In this document: piece by piece, positions 23,260 through 34,556 of the stretch
How the letters are laid out: each line of letters opens with the position of its first letter
Numbering within the stretch: the first letter of the stretch is position 1
NCBI GenBank assembly: GCA_947359465.1
Contig: OX375872.1
Coordinates: 79,343,641 to 79,407,640 of the forward strand
Reading direction: 5' to 3'
Origin: Metellina segmentata
Lineage: Eukaryota; Arthropoda; Arachnida; Araneae; Tetragnathidae
Length of the DNA stretch: 64,000 nucleotides
Translations under genes and position numbers: made by a program
Notes under the pieces: generated by a model
What the model was told of the DNA's origin: nothing
Seen by the model: the letters and a program-made list of their open reading frames with translations, nothing else
The model's database searches: none

Positions 23260-24050
23260 CAAGCTATCCATTTCAAAGTAATAGATGACTTTTTTAAAGA
23301 ATGTTTTTGAAGTACTTATCGTTGCCTGGCAGTTTTTAAGCTGAAAACTAAAGCGAATTTAAAATAAAATAAACAGCACGCAGTAATAAAAATTTCCTTT
23401 TTCCAACACAGGATAAAAGCTACATTGGAAAATTTCTGTTGGAGGAAGATATCAACTCTCAGAATCTCAAAACAATTTATTCTCGATCTACAAAGGACCT
23501 AGTAATAACAATTTCGACTCCAAACTAAATGCATGGTACAGTTCCCTAATCGACAAAAAGTTGTTTACCGAATACTCAAAGTGGCAACAACACTCATCGG
23601 AGCTTGGGTATTAAATGAGTCCAAACAGAATACAAAAATAATTGGGATGTACCGAAGCACTGCATTGTTTGGAAATGATTGCATGGGAACTAACCCGCCT
23701 CTTATTCGGAGCAGTCATTTCGGCTACAGCTTTCCGATTGATGGGAATGTGGCAAATAAAGTTTTTTTTTCTAAACTAAATTCAACTCGGATTTGTTTTT
23801 CTGTGTTCGCTGAGGCAATATCTTATGGTACCTGTTTTGAAAAAGAACCTTCTCTCTCGAATTTTCCTCTTTATTCACACTCTGTGAAGCAACGTCTTCT
23901 AATTCTGGTAGCTTCGTGAAATTACAGGGAACGGGTAGTAGCGATTCTTTGTTGCTTCCGTCATGTACGACTGTTTTGGGAATAAATAATTAGTTTTCGA
24001 TTTGGAATGAGAATAGTTTTGTTTGTACGATTAAAACTACAATCAATCTG
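23260..24050. other. No gene called; 128-codon frame at 23533-23919
   Basis: The plus-strand frame at 23533-23919 begins MVQFPNRQKVVYRILKVATT. I recognise no domain, membrane pattern or zinc motif. With no splice or promoter context it is most likely chance. Confidence 0.25.
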
Positions 24051-24052
24051 TG

Positions 24053-24100
24053 GTAGGTATTTAACGTGGGAACTGGAGCAATACAATGGGCTATTACCTA
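24053..24100 (-). repeat. SINE family B tail fragment
   Basis: GGTAGGTATTTAACGTGGG, then AACTGGAGCAATACAATGGG and CTATTA: the tail of a minus-strand copy, broken off after about 45 bp. Confidence 0.6.
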
Positions 24101-24154
24101 CTCTTTATTTCTCAGTAGCATACAGTTCATTGAAGCTCAGTATCCCCTGTTATT

Positions 24155-24640
24155 AGGTAGGTACCTAATTAACGTTGCACTAGAGCAGCACAACGGGCTA
24201 TTGGGGCTAGTCAGGGATCAATCTCGAAGCGAAAAACAACGCCTCGTAATTTTGAACCGCAGTCAGATGATGAGAACAACACCTGAGATGGCACCCCACT
24301 CTCTAAACTTCCACACCACACCACGTGAGGACAATTGAGGCCACGGCAGATTTAAAGTCACCAGCCCCCTCATACAGGACGGTCTTTGGTTGGATCGAGT
24401 TTCGAACTCGTAATACCCGGTTACTCTTCCAAACCGGATACGAGTGGGGTGCCAGCTCAGGTGTTGCTTCGTCATCTGACCGTGGTTCAAAATTACGAGG
24501 TGTTGTCCTCGGATCTTTCCCTCAAGGGACTGATCCCGGACCGTCGTCAATAGCCCGTTGTGTTGCTCTAGTACGACGTTAACTAAAAATTACCATTACT
24601 ATTACCATCCAAACCGGATACAGCGGCTCGGTTTAATTTT
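24155..24640 (-). repeat. SINE family B, interrupted by SINE A at 24442-24607
   Basis: The minus-strand copy runs from GGTAGGTACCTAATTAACG through the body to the head region (TTGGATCGAGTTTCGAACTC, which read backwards holds the B-box-like GAGTTCGAAACTC). The head is split by a SINE A insertion flanked by a 14 bp duplication. Confidence 0.8.
24442..24607 (+). repeat. SINE family A, 5'-truncated, with 14 bp target duplication
   Basis: The duplication TCCAAACCGGATAC is at 24428-24441 and again at 24608-24621, with no mismatch. The copy begins in the body (GAGTGGGGTGCCAGCTCAGG) and ends in the ATTACC tail, as expected when reverse transcription stops early. It sits in the head of a family B copy. 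Confidence 0.92.
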
Positions 24641-24915
24641 ATCACCCAACCTTCGTAACAACCTTCCTGTCTACTGGAATACGGTATTTTACTGTCAAAT
24701 ATCAGTATACGGCTAAACTTATTATCGATTACTGGCGACACTTTCTTATTTCTTTTTGGTCGAGAACCTCAAAGTCTATTATTGTGTATTGTGTATTTTC
24801 ATACAAAGCTTCGTCCCGTTTTTGGCGCTAGATGGCATTGCATCTCATAACCGAAGTGTCATCTATATCACTCGTGTAAAGTTTGGATGTTGTTTGAAAG
24901 AAGGAATTTCAGCGA

Positions 24916-24956
<41 letters not shown>

Positions 24957-25080
24957 GGAAAAGAACTGTGAAATTGGTTGTAGTTTTAATTTAGCTAAGG
25001 ATTAAATATGGCAGAAAAAATAAGGAGCATTTTCGACATGCTTTCTTATTCCCGAAAAAGCAAGAATGCTTCGCAGACAC
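24641..25080. other. No gene; CT microsatellite at 24919-24954
   Basis: Unique-looking sequence with an 18-repeat CT run. Confidence 0.4.
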
Positions 25081-25174
25081 GAAGTTTTTGTGTTTGGCAC
25101 ACAAAGTATATGGCGATATACACAAATCGCCAAAAACAAAGTATATGGCGAGAGTGCATTTGACGCTTTCACGT

Positions 25175-25375
25175 GCCGTAAGTGGTTCAGAAAGTTCCGT
25201 CACCTTGATCCAGAACCAGAAACCTCAGAACTTTTATGAATGCGGGATTATGCAGCTGCCGAAGAGAGATGGGGAAAGGTCATCGAACAGAACTGTACTT
25301 ATTACATTGATGAAATGTAATCTTTAGTATAAATACAATTTTTTTTTCAATTTCTGTCAAAAAAAAAAAAAAACA
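25175..25375 (+). pseudogene. Mariner-like transposase remnant
   Basis: One frame reads KWFRKFRHLDPE, like the helix-turn-helix part of mariner transposases (WF-KFR). It reaches a stop and then continues in the same frame as AAAEERWGKVIEQNCTYYID, like the mariner C-terminus (LPERW-KVI-Q-G-Y). The large middle part with the catalytic residues is missing, so this would be an internally deleted copy. A poly-A run and CATGGGACGAACTTTTGCA follow, which may be the right end. The family call is from motif memory. Confidence 0.45.
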
Positions 25376-26017
25376 TGGGACGAACTTTTGCATTAAACCA
25401 CTTTTTAGTGGGAATAATGTAGAATTTAAATTTCGTGATATTGATTGTTAATGAAATGTACTGAAGAAATAGATGGTCGATACGGGAGCATGGAAGATTA
25501 AAAAAAACCCCGCTTATTCCGTAGTTCCAATTAAATAGGGAGAGTTGGTCACTCTACGACTCAAATAGCTTTACCGAATTCACAGTTTTATGTTTGACCC
25601 CTTAAAACTGTCTTGAAATAGCTACATATACCGCATAGTTAATTAGACATCACTCGCTCAGTATAATGCTCGTATCAATGGAATAGCAAAATGAGATTCA
25701 TGTTTGAGAGGTATTTTAAATTGTGGCACTAAACTAAATTTTCGATTGGGGAATCGGAAGTTTATAGCAAAAGACAATTCAATATAAGTTATTGTTCTAT
25801 TCTTCATGAATCGGAATCCCCTTGACCAGCGATTTTCGTGCTTTGCAATAAAGAAAGAATGCTCAAAATGCTATTTATAGGGGTAATTACTTGAAATTAT
25901 TTGCGAACACACTCGGTCAAACGTTCACATCTAGCCTTTAAAATGAAGAAAATCTTGCTCAATTTATGTCGCTTCACCATCCTTAAGGTACTCCAATGGA
26001 AAATTATTACCCTAGAC

Positions 26018-26334
26018 CAGTGATTCTCAACCTTTTTTTTTGTAGCGGCATACTTTTAACGATTTCAAAATTTGGTGGCACACAAAGAAAAAGATAAGTT
26101 TCAAAGTTGTTTTACTTACCTATAATACACTGTGTAAAATAGTTTATGATAACAATTTTGAATGTAAAATAAAATAATATAATATGTACTACAAAAACAA
26201 CAATACGTTTATTAAGGAATTACAAGGTAATAATAAGAATACTTTTAATGAGAAATTTGAGCTTGATGTAATTTGAGTTTGATGAAATTTGGCGGCACAC
26301 AAAAGTGCCGCGGCACAGTGGTTGAGAATCACTG
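26018..26334. mobile_element. Non-autonomous hAT element with exact 8 bp duplication
   Basis: The ends CAGTGATTCTCAACC are inverted and identical over 15 bp. The flanks CCCTAGAC (26010-26017 and 26335-26342) are identical, the 8 bp duplication typical of hAT. Length is 317 bp with no coding capacity. Inner blocks TGGTGGCACACAAAG and GGCGGCACACAAAAG near each end extend the inverted symmetry in part. Confidence 0.93.
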
Positions 26335-26460
26335 CCCTAGACTAACATTCCTTTTTCTTATTTAGAAATCTTTGGTTTTTCTCAAATTCAACATGTAAGT
26401 AAATATGAAGGATTTCACAAATCTGCTTTGAAAAATATTCATGAATGTTTTGGATCTCGA

Positions 26461-27296
26461 CAGGTATGTATCGGAATTAATACCACACTGGGAGCAACAG
26501 ACGGGTTATTGGCGACGGTTTGGGATCAACCCCCAAGGGCAACACCTCGTAATTTCGAACCACGGTCCGATGATGAGGTTATCACCTGAGCTAGCACCCT
26601 ATTCCAGGGATTCCCAACCGGTGGTACGCGTACCACTGGTGGTACGCGGCAACGTTTCAGGTGGTACGCAAGGATGATGCGAGCGACCCAAATATTCTAC
26701 GGTTTGTTCGATTTTTTAGTATGTACAACCACGTTATAGGAAAAATGGGATTATTTTACATCAATTTTGTGATTAACGTTTTTATTACATTGTAATAAAT
26801 GACGCTAACAATAGCCCATTTTTTAAAGAAAAACTTTGTTGCTGATTATCTATTTCTATTCAATGGCTATCTCGGCGAAATTAAGTTGATATCTCTCCCT
26901 GTCAAATGGTTTTATGAAGAATTCCTTTATCTTTATGTATGAGAAATACGCACGAGATAATTCGAAATAATTCGCACGAGATGATTATTTGTTTTTAGAC
27001 CTGTGAGTAAGAAATAAAACTGCAATTTTCAATAATCGTTTTATATTTTCCTTTATTAAAACATCATTAATACGAAATACATGTGCATTAATCATAAAAT
27101 ATGAAGCTTTCTTAGTATTTTAATCAAATAAAACAAGCCATTGGACACTTTTCTGACATTAAATATATGTTTCTAAAAAAATATAAGACTGGTGGTACGC
27201 CAAAAATGTCTAAAAATTTCAAGTGGTACGCAGTTACTAAAAGGTTGGGAACCCCTGCCCTATTCTCTAAACTTTCATACCACGTCAACGGGACCT
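26461..27296 (-). repeat. SINE family B, split by the hAT at 26605-27257
   Basis: The left part (26461-26604) has the GGGTTATTGGCGACGG, CACCTCGTAATTTCGAACC and CACCTGAGCTAGCACCC blocks. The right part (from 27258) resumes with CCCTATTCTCTAAACTTTC and CATACCACGTCAACG. Removing the hAT and one TSD restores the family B order. Confidence 0.85.
26605..27257. mobile_element. Non-autonomous hAT element inside SINE B
   Basis: Ends CAGGGATTCCCAACC and, read backwards, CAGGGGTTCCCAACC agree at 14 of 15 positions. The flank CCCTATTC is repeated exactly at 26597-26604 and 27258-27265. Both ends also carry GGTACGC words. Length is 653 bp. The 26.0 kb hAT has similar but not identical ends (CAGTGATTCTCAACC), so the two are related at superfamily level only. 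Confidence 0.93.
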
Positions 27297-27527
27297 TGAT
27301 GGGAAAAAAGAGTGCTGATGTTATTAATGAAATATTTTATTACAAAATATAAAAATATATTGTCCTCGCCAAAAGTGCGTAACTAAGTAAGTCGAAAAAC
27401 TTTATTTTCGTGTTGTTTCGTAAGCATACGCATTAAAATCATCTGCATTAGTCTAGTCAATCTTTAGTTTTTTCAACTGGATAGTATGTTAAATATACTA
27501 TCTACTTGAAAAAACTTTAAAATTGAC

Positions 27528-27632
27528 TAGTGTGTGTATCTCCATAACTTGATATTGTCTGTCTTGTGTTTGGCGCAGCATGGCCAAACCTGGGGCTTGC
27601 ACCATAAAACCCATAACCAAAAACCAAACAAA
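27528..27632 (+). repeat. SINE family C body fragment
   Basis: GTGTGTGTATCTCCATAACT, then TTGATATTGTCTGTCTTGTG and TTTGGCGCAGCATGGCCAAA lead to AAAACCCATAACCAAAAACC. The head is missing. Confidence 0.7.
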
Positions 27633-28320
27633 CTTTCTGTCGTTTTTTCAAATGATACAATGGTGAAGGAGACTCATTTTATATGACATCGGATCAACAA
27701 ATCGTATCCTCTCAAGCACTAATTTTGGGTAGATTGATTTTTTTTGTTACCCGATATACATATCGAAACAAATCTGAAATTTTTAGGGAAATTTATTTTG
27801 AAATCTTTTTTTAAACTTGATCTTGAACATCAAATGTCTCTTTACACACGATGAATATGTATAAATTTTTATATAAAACATTTAGATAAAACTGCTTCAC
27901 ATATAAAAAAAATCTCAAATATCTAGAAATTTATGTAACTAATAAATATTTGAGTACTGAGTCAAAGGGTGCAATTTCAAAGAAAGTCGATTGATTATTG
28001 TTTTCACAGGTTTATTCAGTCTAAATATAGCATGACAGGATCGTCGAGTAGCAAACGAAAACTTATTTAATTTATATTCATTTTGCCGGGCAGCGTTTTG
28101 TGATGGAATTAGTTGAAAGTGCACGCCATAGATGGCGCTGCATTTGTGATGTCGTTCCCTTGGATTTCCTTGTGTGATTGTTCGTATTACTCATGAGTTC
28201 ATACATGTGGAGGAACAATGTAAAAGAGGAATGATAATCTAACTTAAATTACAACAATGGTCGGGAATGAAATAATTTTTCTCCATTATTCCGAAGTTGT
28301 GTCCGATTTATTTGTTTTAA
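27633..28320. other. No gene recognised
   Basis: AT-rich sequence without open frames or repeat ends that I can support. Confidence 0.3.
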
Positions 28321-28324
28321 GGAT

Positions 28325-28587
28325 TCTGTGTTTTGTTTCTACTGGGGAGTAGAAACAAAACATAATTTTTTGACAAACAAGGAATGTGTTGATTCACCTT
28401 TGACCCTAATACAGGCATTGACCCTTCTGAACATTCTTCCGACAAGATTTGGAACACAACGATAGGTATGTGCTTCGATTCCTTATGAAATGCCGCCGCT
28501 AATTGTTGCTTTGTAGTAGGTCTTGTTTCCAAACTTCGTATTCTGGCTCTAATTCATCCCATAGATGCTCGACGGGGTTCAGACCAG
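28325..28587 (-). pseudogene. Tc1-like transposase, C-terminal fragment with frameshifts
   Basis: The minus strand reads GLNPVEHLWDELE, the third catalytic block of Tc1/mariner transposases (here NPVEHLW with E as the last DDE residue). It then continues in another frame as RPTTKQQLAAAFHKE and in a third as NLVGRMFRRVNACIRVKG, matching the usual C-terminal order (T--QL--A---EW--IP---V--L---M-RR--ACI---G). At least two frameshifts break it. It abuts a SINE B tail at 28588. Confidence 0.75.
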
Positions 28588-28674
28588 TCCTCGGATCGTT
28601 CGCTTCGGGTTTGATCTCAGACAGTAGTCACCCGTTGTGTTGCTCAGGTGCGACGTTAATTAAAATACCTACCT
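28588..28674 (+). repeat. SINE family B tail fragment
   Basis: TCCTCGGATCGTTCGCTTCG, a CACCCGTTGTGTTGCTCAGG block, then TGCGACGTTAATTAAAATAC and CTACC. It directly follows the Tc1 fragment. Confidence 0.75.
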
Positions 28675-28675
28675 T

Positions 28676-28822
28676 GAGTGACCAGATATCTAGTCATTAG
28701 AAAAAACTCACCAGATCTTGAAAAAGATCAGCAATATCTTGATGACAAAATAGCTTGTCATTAGCAAAATTGGCCAGATATTAATGAACAAAATATCTCG
28801 TCAAAACCACCTGAAGGATTAA
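28676..28822. mobile_element. TTAA MITE fragment
   Basis: Repeated ACCAGATATCTAGTCATTAG and GACAAAATAGCTTGTCATTA words, then AAAATATCTCGTCAAAACCA, CCTGAAGGATTAA, the right end of the family with its TTAA at 28819-28822. The left end is lost at the SINE B junction. Confidence 0.55.
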
Positions 28823-29480
28823 GGATTGGATTTGAGAAACTTCTAATAGGATTTGTCTATGGTTGTTAAAATCTGGACACTTAGTCAAAAATATGTGGAA
28901 CATTAAAATAGCTCGGACAGTTTGAGCACAATAGATCTGGCTCATTAAACAAGCAGCGTCTGCATAAAATATCCAGAGCATGTGAGAAGTGTTGTGTTAC
29001 TTGTACCTCGTATTTCCTATTTAGATTTGCATGATTGGAGTTTAATCTGTTGCGTTCCTAGGAAAAGGAAATAGTCTTTAGACGAACGAATAAGTTGTTT
29101 AGTTAGCATTTAAAAACCACTCAAACTGGCATTGTTTCTCAAACACTCATCGGTTTGAAAAATAAATCCAGGTTTCTTAAATTAACCGTAGCACCATTTG
29201 AGTAGCTAGACTGCAAAATGAGATACTATTTCGGAAGCAAACAATTTGAGGCAGTCGAAATTGCAGGCTTGGGGCTAGATTAACTTAGTTCAAAACCAAC
29301 GTTCAAAAGAGGATTTTTGTTTGTTAAATCCACCAAGATCTCTCTCTCTCATATGTTTGATAATTTTAATACACTTACTGCAACTCATTTCCACGTAATT
29401 TAAGTGAATGAAAACAGCTGAAGGACGTACTAATATTCTCTGAAATTAATGTTTTGCTTTTGCGTAGGTTGCTGAATTTA
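28823..29480. other. No gene recognised
   Basis: Mixed sequence with a few short frames and no motif or repeat border. Confidence 0.3.
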
Positions 29481-29690
29481 TGTCACTCTGCAGCAATACA
29501 ATGGGCTATTGGCGATGGTAAGGCGCTAATACTGAAGGGAAAGATCCCAGAACAACAACCCCGTCATTTTGAACCTTGGTCGAGATGTTGTCCTCGAATT
29601 TTTCCATTCGGGCTTGTACCCGAACCGTCATCAATAGACCGTTGCGTTGATGCAGTGTTACATTAATTAACTATGTGCCTACCTACCCAA
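29481..29690. repeat. Inverted pair of SINE B fragments
   Basis: A minus-strand piece (29481-29582, GCAATACAATGGGCTATTGG to TTGAACCTTGGTCGAG) is followed at once by a plus-strand piece (29583-29690, GTTGTCCTCGAATTTTTCC to TTAATTAACTATGTGCC). The two arms face each other, so a transcript across them could fold into a hairpin of about 100 bp. Confidence 0.7.
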
Positions 29691-30239
29691 AAAGTCAAGT
29701 TTCAAGTCGAAATTAGTCTCAAACGAAAGATAACGTCTTGATCTTTCGATAAAGACATTAGAAGGGAAATCAAATAGTGTTGATTGTGAAACTTTGGATC
29801 GCAGTTGAAATTATTTTTAACTTCACAATGTTTGCATACATTCGGCGAAAAGCCAAGCAGAAATACATCAAAAGTAGTTTACGCGGAAGAGCACGGGTAG
29901 CTAGGTTTCGTTAAGCACTTAAGGTATCTGCATACGTTGAAAAAGCCAATTTTGACGAAAATTTGCAAATTTTTTTTTTTTATTCTACTAACAAATTCCC
30001 TGTACTTTTGTGCTTCTAAAACAGGCTAAACTTTCAATGTGCGACAAATAGAAAAAAAAGGTTTGGTCAATTTAAAATTTGAACGAAATAATTAATTAGT
30101 AAGTAGCATAACGAAACCGGAACTAATAATAAGAATATTCTATTTTTACCATAATCTCTACCTTTTATCTGTTAAGTAAGTTTAAACAAATAATAATTAT
30201 GTTTCGATAAATTGCCCACCACAATTTTTTAATTAAATT
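29691..30239. other. No gene recognised
   Basis: AT-rich. A T run is near 29970. No borders seen. Confidence 0.3.
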
Positions 30240-30254
30240 CACTTATTTATTAGA

Positions 30255-30581
30255 TGGTAATGGTAATTTTTAGTTAACGTCGTACTAGAGCAATACTACG
30301 GGCTATTGACGGCGGTTCGGGATCAGTCCCTTAAGGGAAAGATCCGAGGACAACACATCGTAATTTTGAACCACGGTCAGATGACGAAGCAACACCTGAG
30401 CTGGCACCCCACTCTCCAAACTTCCACGCCAACCCAACGTGAGGACTTTCGACGACAGATTTAAGGTGCACCAGCCGCCTCTACACCATACGCTTACAAA
30501 CATCCATGCCCGGGCCGGGATTCGAACCAGGAACCTTCCGATCTAGAGGCTAACACTTTAACCACTATACCGGTTGGTCGG
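30255..30581 (-). repeat. SINE family A, full length, 15 bp target duplication
   Basis: The duplication CACTTATTTATTAGA (30240-30254 and 30582-30596) is exact. Read on the minus strand the copy starts GCCGACCAACCGGTATAGTG and has an A-box-like TATAGTGGTTAAAG and the B box GGTTCGAATCC, a body ending TCCCTTAAGGGACTGATCCC, and a TTACCATTACC tail. This is a good reference copy for the family: about 327 bp, RNA polymerase III type promoter in the head, no coding function. Confidence 0.95.
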
Positions 30582-30596
30582 CACTTATTTATTAGA

Positions 30597-32080
30597 AGAA
30601 TTTCGCATTATCTTTTTACTCTCTTGGAATTTATTTACAAGCATTTTTCTCAGAATTACATTTTAGGCATAAACATTGAATTCCAGAAATGATAACTAAA
30701 AAAGTTATTGATGTATATTTATAAAAACTTTTATACACATTCGAAATGTTTGCTAGTGCGTGCACTAGAATCAAATTGATATCTTTATTTTTTTCTTATT
30801 TATGAACTCGCATTTGAATATCAATGTTTGAAAAAGGTCAAAAATCCTTCAACAATTTTTCAATGAGTCGTAAAACCTTTATTTTTTTTAATATCTTTCT
30901 ACTTCTAGTAGAAGCACTAGATAACGTCAAGTTTACTCTGATCATGTTATTTTGCTGCTAATTTAAACTGTATGCCCTGTATCATTTTTCAAAATTTCGA
31001 AAAAAAACTTCAAATTTACACACAAAATTTCACTTTTTGCTAAATATATTTTTTAAATTTTAATTATTGATTGTGAAAAATTAATTTTGAACACAAATAA
31101 TTATAAAATAATATTAAATTACTTCTGAATAGCATTTAAAAAAAAGTGCTTAATAGACTTCTATACGCTTAATAGACTACTATACGCTAACGAGACGCAT
31201 TCACGCAGAACCTTGTGGCGGTGCTGCGACACAGCAAACAGGATTTTTTTTAAAGAAAACTCACAAGATGATATATTTGAATGAATATTTTTGAAATGTC
31301 TTCTTTCTAGATCTTGGTGACAGGACCTAGATTACGCCTCTGCCTACACCAAGCAAATCAAACTCAAATGCTAACACGGGTCAAATAAACGGGCCGCACA
31401 TAAACAAAAACTTCAATTTTTATAGAAGCGTAAAGTTATTTCGAAAACACAGCATAGAAAAAAACAAAAAAAATTCGCGCGCGGTAAAAAAAAAAAAATT
31501 TCTTCCTGGCATCGCTTATCTGCTACCATCTTTCCTAGTTCGAGGGATATCTTGTTCGCAGTGATAACTTTAAAAACTGACCCAAGATGAATTTCAGTAA
31601 TTATGGATCTGTCAGGAGACTTATTTCCTTTCATAAGTGAAAGTAATTGTTCGCATCGATAACTACTTCCAAACATGGAAATAATCTCATGCGAGGGTTT
31701 TCAAATCTGGCTAGCAAATATTTGTAAAATTCTGGCACTCCAACTGTACTGAATTTTTCTTGTTCTCTGAAAGCGAAATATTTACTGTTAGGCACACCAA
31801 GCAAGGCAGTAGATGACTAATAGTGGGCTAGGTATTATTTTACTATCGGCTGCTAAAATATCTTCTGATCTATTGGTGGGGAAAGGGTGCTTTGATGCCA
31901 CACGACTAGTAATCGGACATTGACGAATGTTGTGGTTCGTTATTAATAATACGAAATTTAAAAAATTAATTTAGGAAATTTTAGTAAAATGTTTGTTAAA
32001 TACTGATGGGCCGCGAGTCTGACATGCTTGACCTATACCAACCAGAGAATTAACTAAAAATTAAGTGAATGGAAATAAGG
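30597..32080. other. AT-rich stretch, no gene recognised
   Basis: Long AT-rich segment. A doubled CTTAATAGACTTCTATACG-type word is near 31150-31190. The minus frame at 31413-31676 has no known motif. Confidence 0.3.
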
Positions 32081-33070
32081 TTTGGTAGATTATTAACTCC
32101 GTACTGGAGCAATGCAATGGACTATTGGCAACATTCCGAGATCAATCCCTAGGAGAAAGATCCAATAGCGATTCGAAATTTTGAACCACGGTCAGATGAC
32201 GAGAACGACGCCTGAGCTGTCTCCTCACTATCCAAAATTCCACACCACACCGACGTGAGGACATTTGAGGCCACGACAGATTAACGTGCACCAGTACCCA
32301 GGTACATGACGGTCTGCCTGAACAGAGTTTCGAACTAGCAACCGTCCAGTTGCTAATCCGTTGTTATTCCACCTAGGCTACCACAAGGGATGCGACATCG
32401 ACAGCAAACATCGATGTTTTGAAACATAGCTGTTCAAAATTAAAACATCGATGTTGATAATACATCACCTCCAAAACATCGATATATTTAAACATCGATG
32501 TTTTTAAAATTCAGTGTACTTAAACTTTTTTACCCATTTCTCAAAACTGGTTTAGAAACTATTGATGCGACATCGACAACAAAACATCGATGTTTTGAGA
32601 CATCGATGTTTAAAAAAAACATCGATGTTGATAACACATCGCCCCCAAATCATCGATGTTTTTAAAATTCAGCGTATTTAAACTTTTTCCCCATTTATTT
32701 AAACTGGTTTAGCAACTAGTGATGCGACATTGGCTTCAATACATCGATGTTTTTTTATAAAATCATCAATGTTTTGAAAACATCGACATCGATGTCGCAT
32801 CCCTTCTGTTCAGACCCTTCACCCTTGGCCACTTGGGTCTAAAAGTATGTTCAATTTGCTGATTATAAAAATTATGCTACTTGGTTATTTTTAAATTTTT
32901 ATAACGGTACTTTTTTCATTTGAAAATAAAACATCGAAAAGTATAAACATCGATGTTACAAAAACATCGACTCCAATACATCGATGTTAAAAACATCGAT
33001 GTTTTTTTAAAAAACATCGATGTTTTGAAAACATCGACATCGATGTCGCATCCCTAGCTACCACGACCCG
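32081..33070 (-). repeat. SINE family B, nearly complete, split by the hAT at 32385-33056
   Basis: The minus-strand copy spans the tail (AACTCCGTACTGGAGCAATG), the body, and the head (CACCTAGGCTACCAC). The hAT element cuts it inside the tRNA-like head, and the head resumes at 33057 with GCTACCACGACCCG. Confidence 0.85.
32385..33056. mobile_element. hAT element, ACATCGATGT family, copy 2
   Basis: The flank GCTACCAC is repeated exactly at 32377-32384 and 33057-33064. The left end AAGGGATGCGACATCGAC and the right end, read backwards (TAGGGATGCGACATCGATG), are inverted with one change. Inside are three further GATGCGACAT starts (near 32573 and 32721) and one inner GTCGCATCCC end, so the element carries internal copies of its own ends. 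ACATCGATGT palindromes occur more than ten times. No transposase is left. Confidence 0.92.
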
Positions 33071-33089
33071 AATGGAAATAAACTAAAGG

Positions 33090-33690
33090 GGAAGGAAATG
33101 TAATAAGAACTACTGTACTATGTTGGGTGCGTGTTCAACTATTATTTTAACTTTATTAAGTTTTTAATTATTTATTAATTAAATAAAATTTCAATCCTAG
33201 CTAAAGTTAACCATGATTGAAAATAGCCATAACCATAACTAAATCAATTAGACGTTAAACCATTATTTTGATCGTGAATTACGTTAACTAAATTCCTGTA
33301 CTAGATGTATGCAAAATTACTATGGGGTATTTTTATCCTCCCACTGAAATTCGGATCTTTCCCTTAAGGGACTGATCCCGGACCGTTGTCAATAGTCCGT
33401 TGTGTTGCTCTTGTACGACGTTAACTAAATTTACCATTACCTCCCAATGAAATGTAATAAGAACTACTGGTACTATTTTGGGGGCGTTTAACTATTATTT
33501 TCAATTTATTGATTAATTAAATAAAATTTCAATCATAACTAAAGTTAACAATGATTGAAAATAGCCAAAATCATAACTAAATCAATTAGGCATTAATTAT
33601 TTAACCATTATTTTTATCATGAATACGTTAACACTAAATTCCTGTACTAGATGTATACAAAATTACTATGGAGGTATGTTTATCCTCACA
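33090..33690. repeat. ~250 bp tandem duplication with a SINE A piece at the junction
   Basis: The segment about 33096-33336 (AATGTAATAAGAACTACTG, then ATTAAATAAAATTTCAATCC, then TTCCTGTACTAGATGTATGC) returns at about 33454-33690 with small changes. The SINE A piece at 33351-33439 lies between them. Confidence 0.75.
33351..33439 (+). repeat. SINE family A, 3' tail only, with target duplication
   Basis: CCTCCCACTGAAAT (33337-33350) and CCTCCCAATGAAAT (33440-33453) differ at one base. Between them lies only the last ~89 bp of the SINE (CGGATCTTTCCCTTAAGG to TTACCATTA). This is a severely 5'-truncated insertion. Confidence 0.8.
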
Positions 33691-34049
33691 ATTAGCTTTT
33701 GTAGTCAAGATGTAAATCTCTTGCAGTAGCTACCCATTAATAAAGGATATATTTGTACGGAGTACAATGCGCCTGTGCCATTTGCTGTACCCATAAAAGA
33801 ACGTTTTTATTTGAAAATAATGACCAGATCTACCGAAATCTTATCCGATTATGTTTGAGAAAATTCTACTGTGGAAACTAATTAAAATAATTCAAGAAAT
33901 ACTTTTATTGCTGTGAAATAACCTAGTTTACCCCACATGCTTCATTAATTTTTTTGTTACTCACTTTCTTGTGTTATGTGGATTTATTACGCCCTGTTAA
34001 ATATAACTCAATAAACAATTTCATGATGGTATTCTCCTTTAAAATTTCA

Positions 34050-34372
34050 TGGTCCGCTGTAGCCTGGTTGGTAGAGTACCAGTATAGCAATCAGGGTTGC
34101 GCCTTCCAATCCAACCAAAGACCATCGTGTGTGAAGGTGGCTGGTATACGTTAAATATGCCGTGGCCTCAGATATGAAACCATATAACCTCTTCTACACC
34201 CCGTTGGCGTGGTGTGGAAGTTTGGAGAGTGGAGTGCCAGCTTAGGTGTGACTTCGTCAACTGACATTGGTTCAAAATTACATGTTCTTGGGTCCTTCCC
34301 TTCTGATTTGATCCCGGGCCGTCGCCAGTTGCTTTCTTGCTCCAGTGCGGCGTTAATTAAATACTTAACTTT
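34050..34372 (+). repeat. SINE family B, nearly full length with tRNA-like head
   Basis: The head starts GGTCCGCTGTAGCCTGGTTG, then GTAGAGTACCAGTATAGC, with an A-box-like TAGCCTGGTTGGTAGAG. The B-box region (CTTCCAATCC) has decayed. The body follows the same order as family A (GTGGTGTGGAAGTTTGGAG, then GTGCCAGCTTAGGTGTGAC, then TGATCCCGGGCCGTC) and ends CAGTGCGGCGTTAATTAAAT. This copy shows that A and B share body and tail but not head. Confidence 0.85.
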
Positions 34373-34431
34373 ATCTTCCTTTTCAACTTCGTTGTAATTT
34401 ACCTTTTCAACGTTATTCCTCCCTGTATATT

Positions 34432-34556
34432 TTCTCTCTTCTGTGTCAGTAAAACTTTCCTGTGTGTGTTTGTCTATTCTTGACATTGTCTATATTGTGT
34501 TTGTCGCAACATGACCAAATATGTCTCTTCCTCCATAAAACCCAACCAAACTCTTC
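34432..34556 (+). repeat. SINE family C body fragment
   Basis: TCTTCTGTGTCAGTAAAACT, then TTCTTGACATTGTCTATATT and GTCGCAACATGACCAAATAT, ending AAAACCCAACCAAACTC. Confidence 0.75.

Noticed and set aside
23533..23919. 128-codon plus-strand frame
   Set aside because: No domain, no splice or promoter context and no known motif. A frame of this length is expected by chance in 64 kb.
29920..31200. Possible TIR pair GGTATCTGCATACG / GCGTATAGAAGTC around AT-rich DNA
   Set aside because: The ends match too poorly and no target duplication is visible.
32385..33056. ACATCGATGT arrays considered as a CRISPR array
   Set aside because: Spacing is irregular, the words are short palindromes, and the block has TIRs and an 8 bp target duplication. 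The window is eukaryotic.
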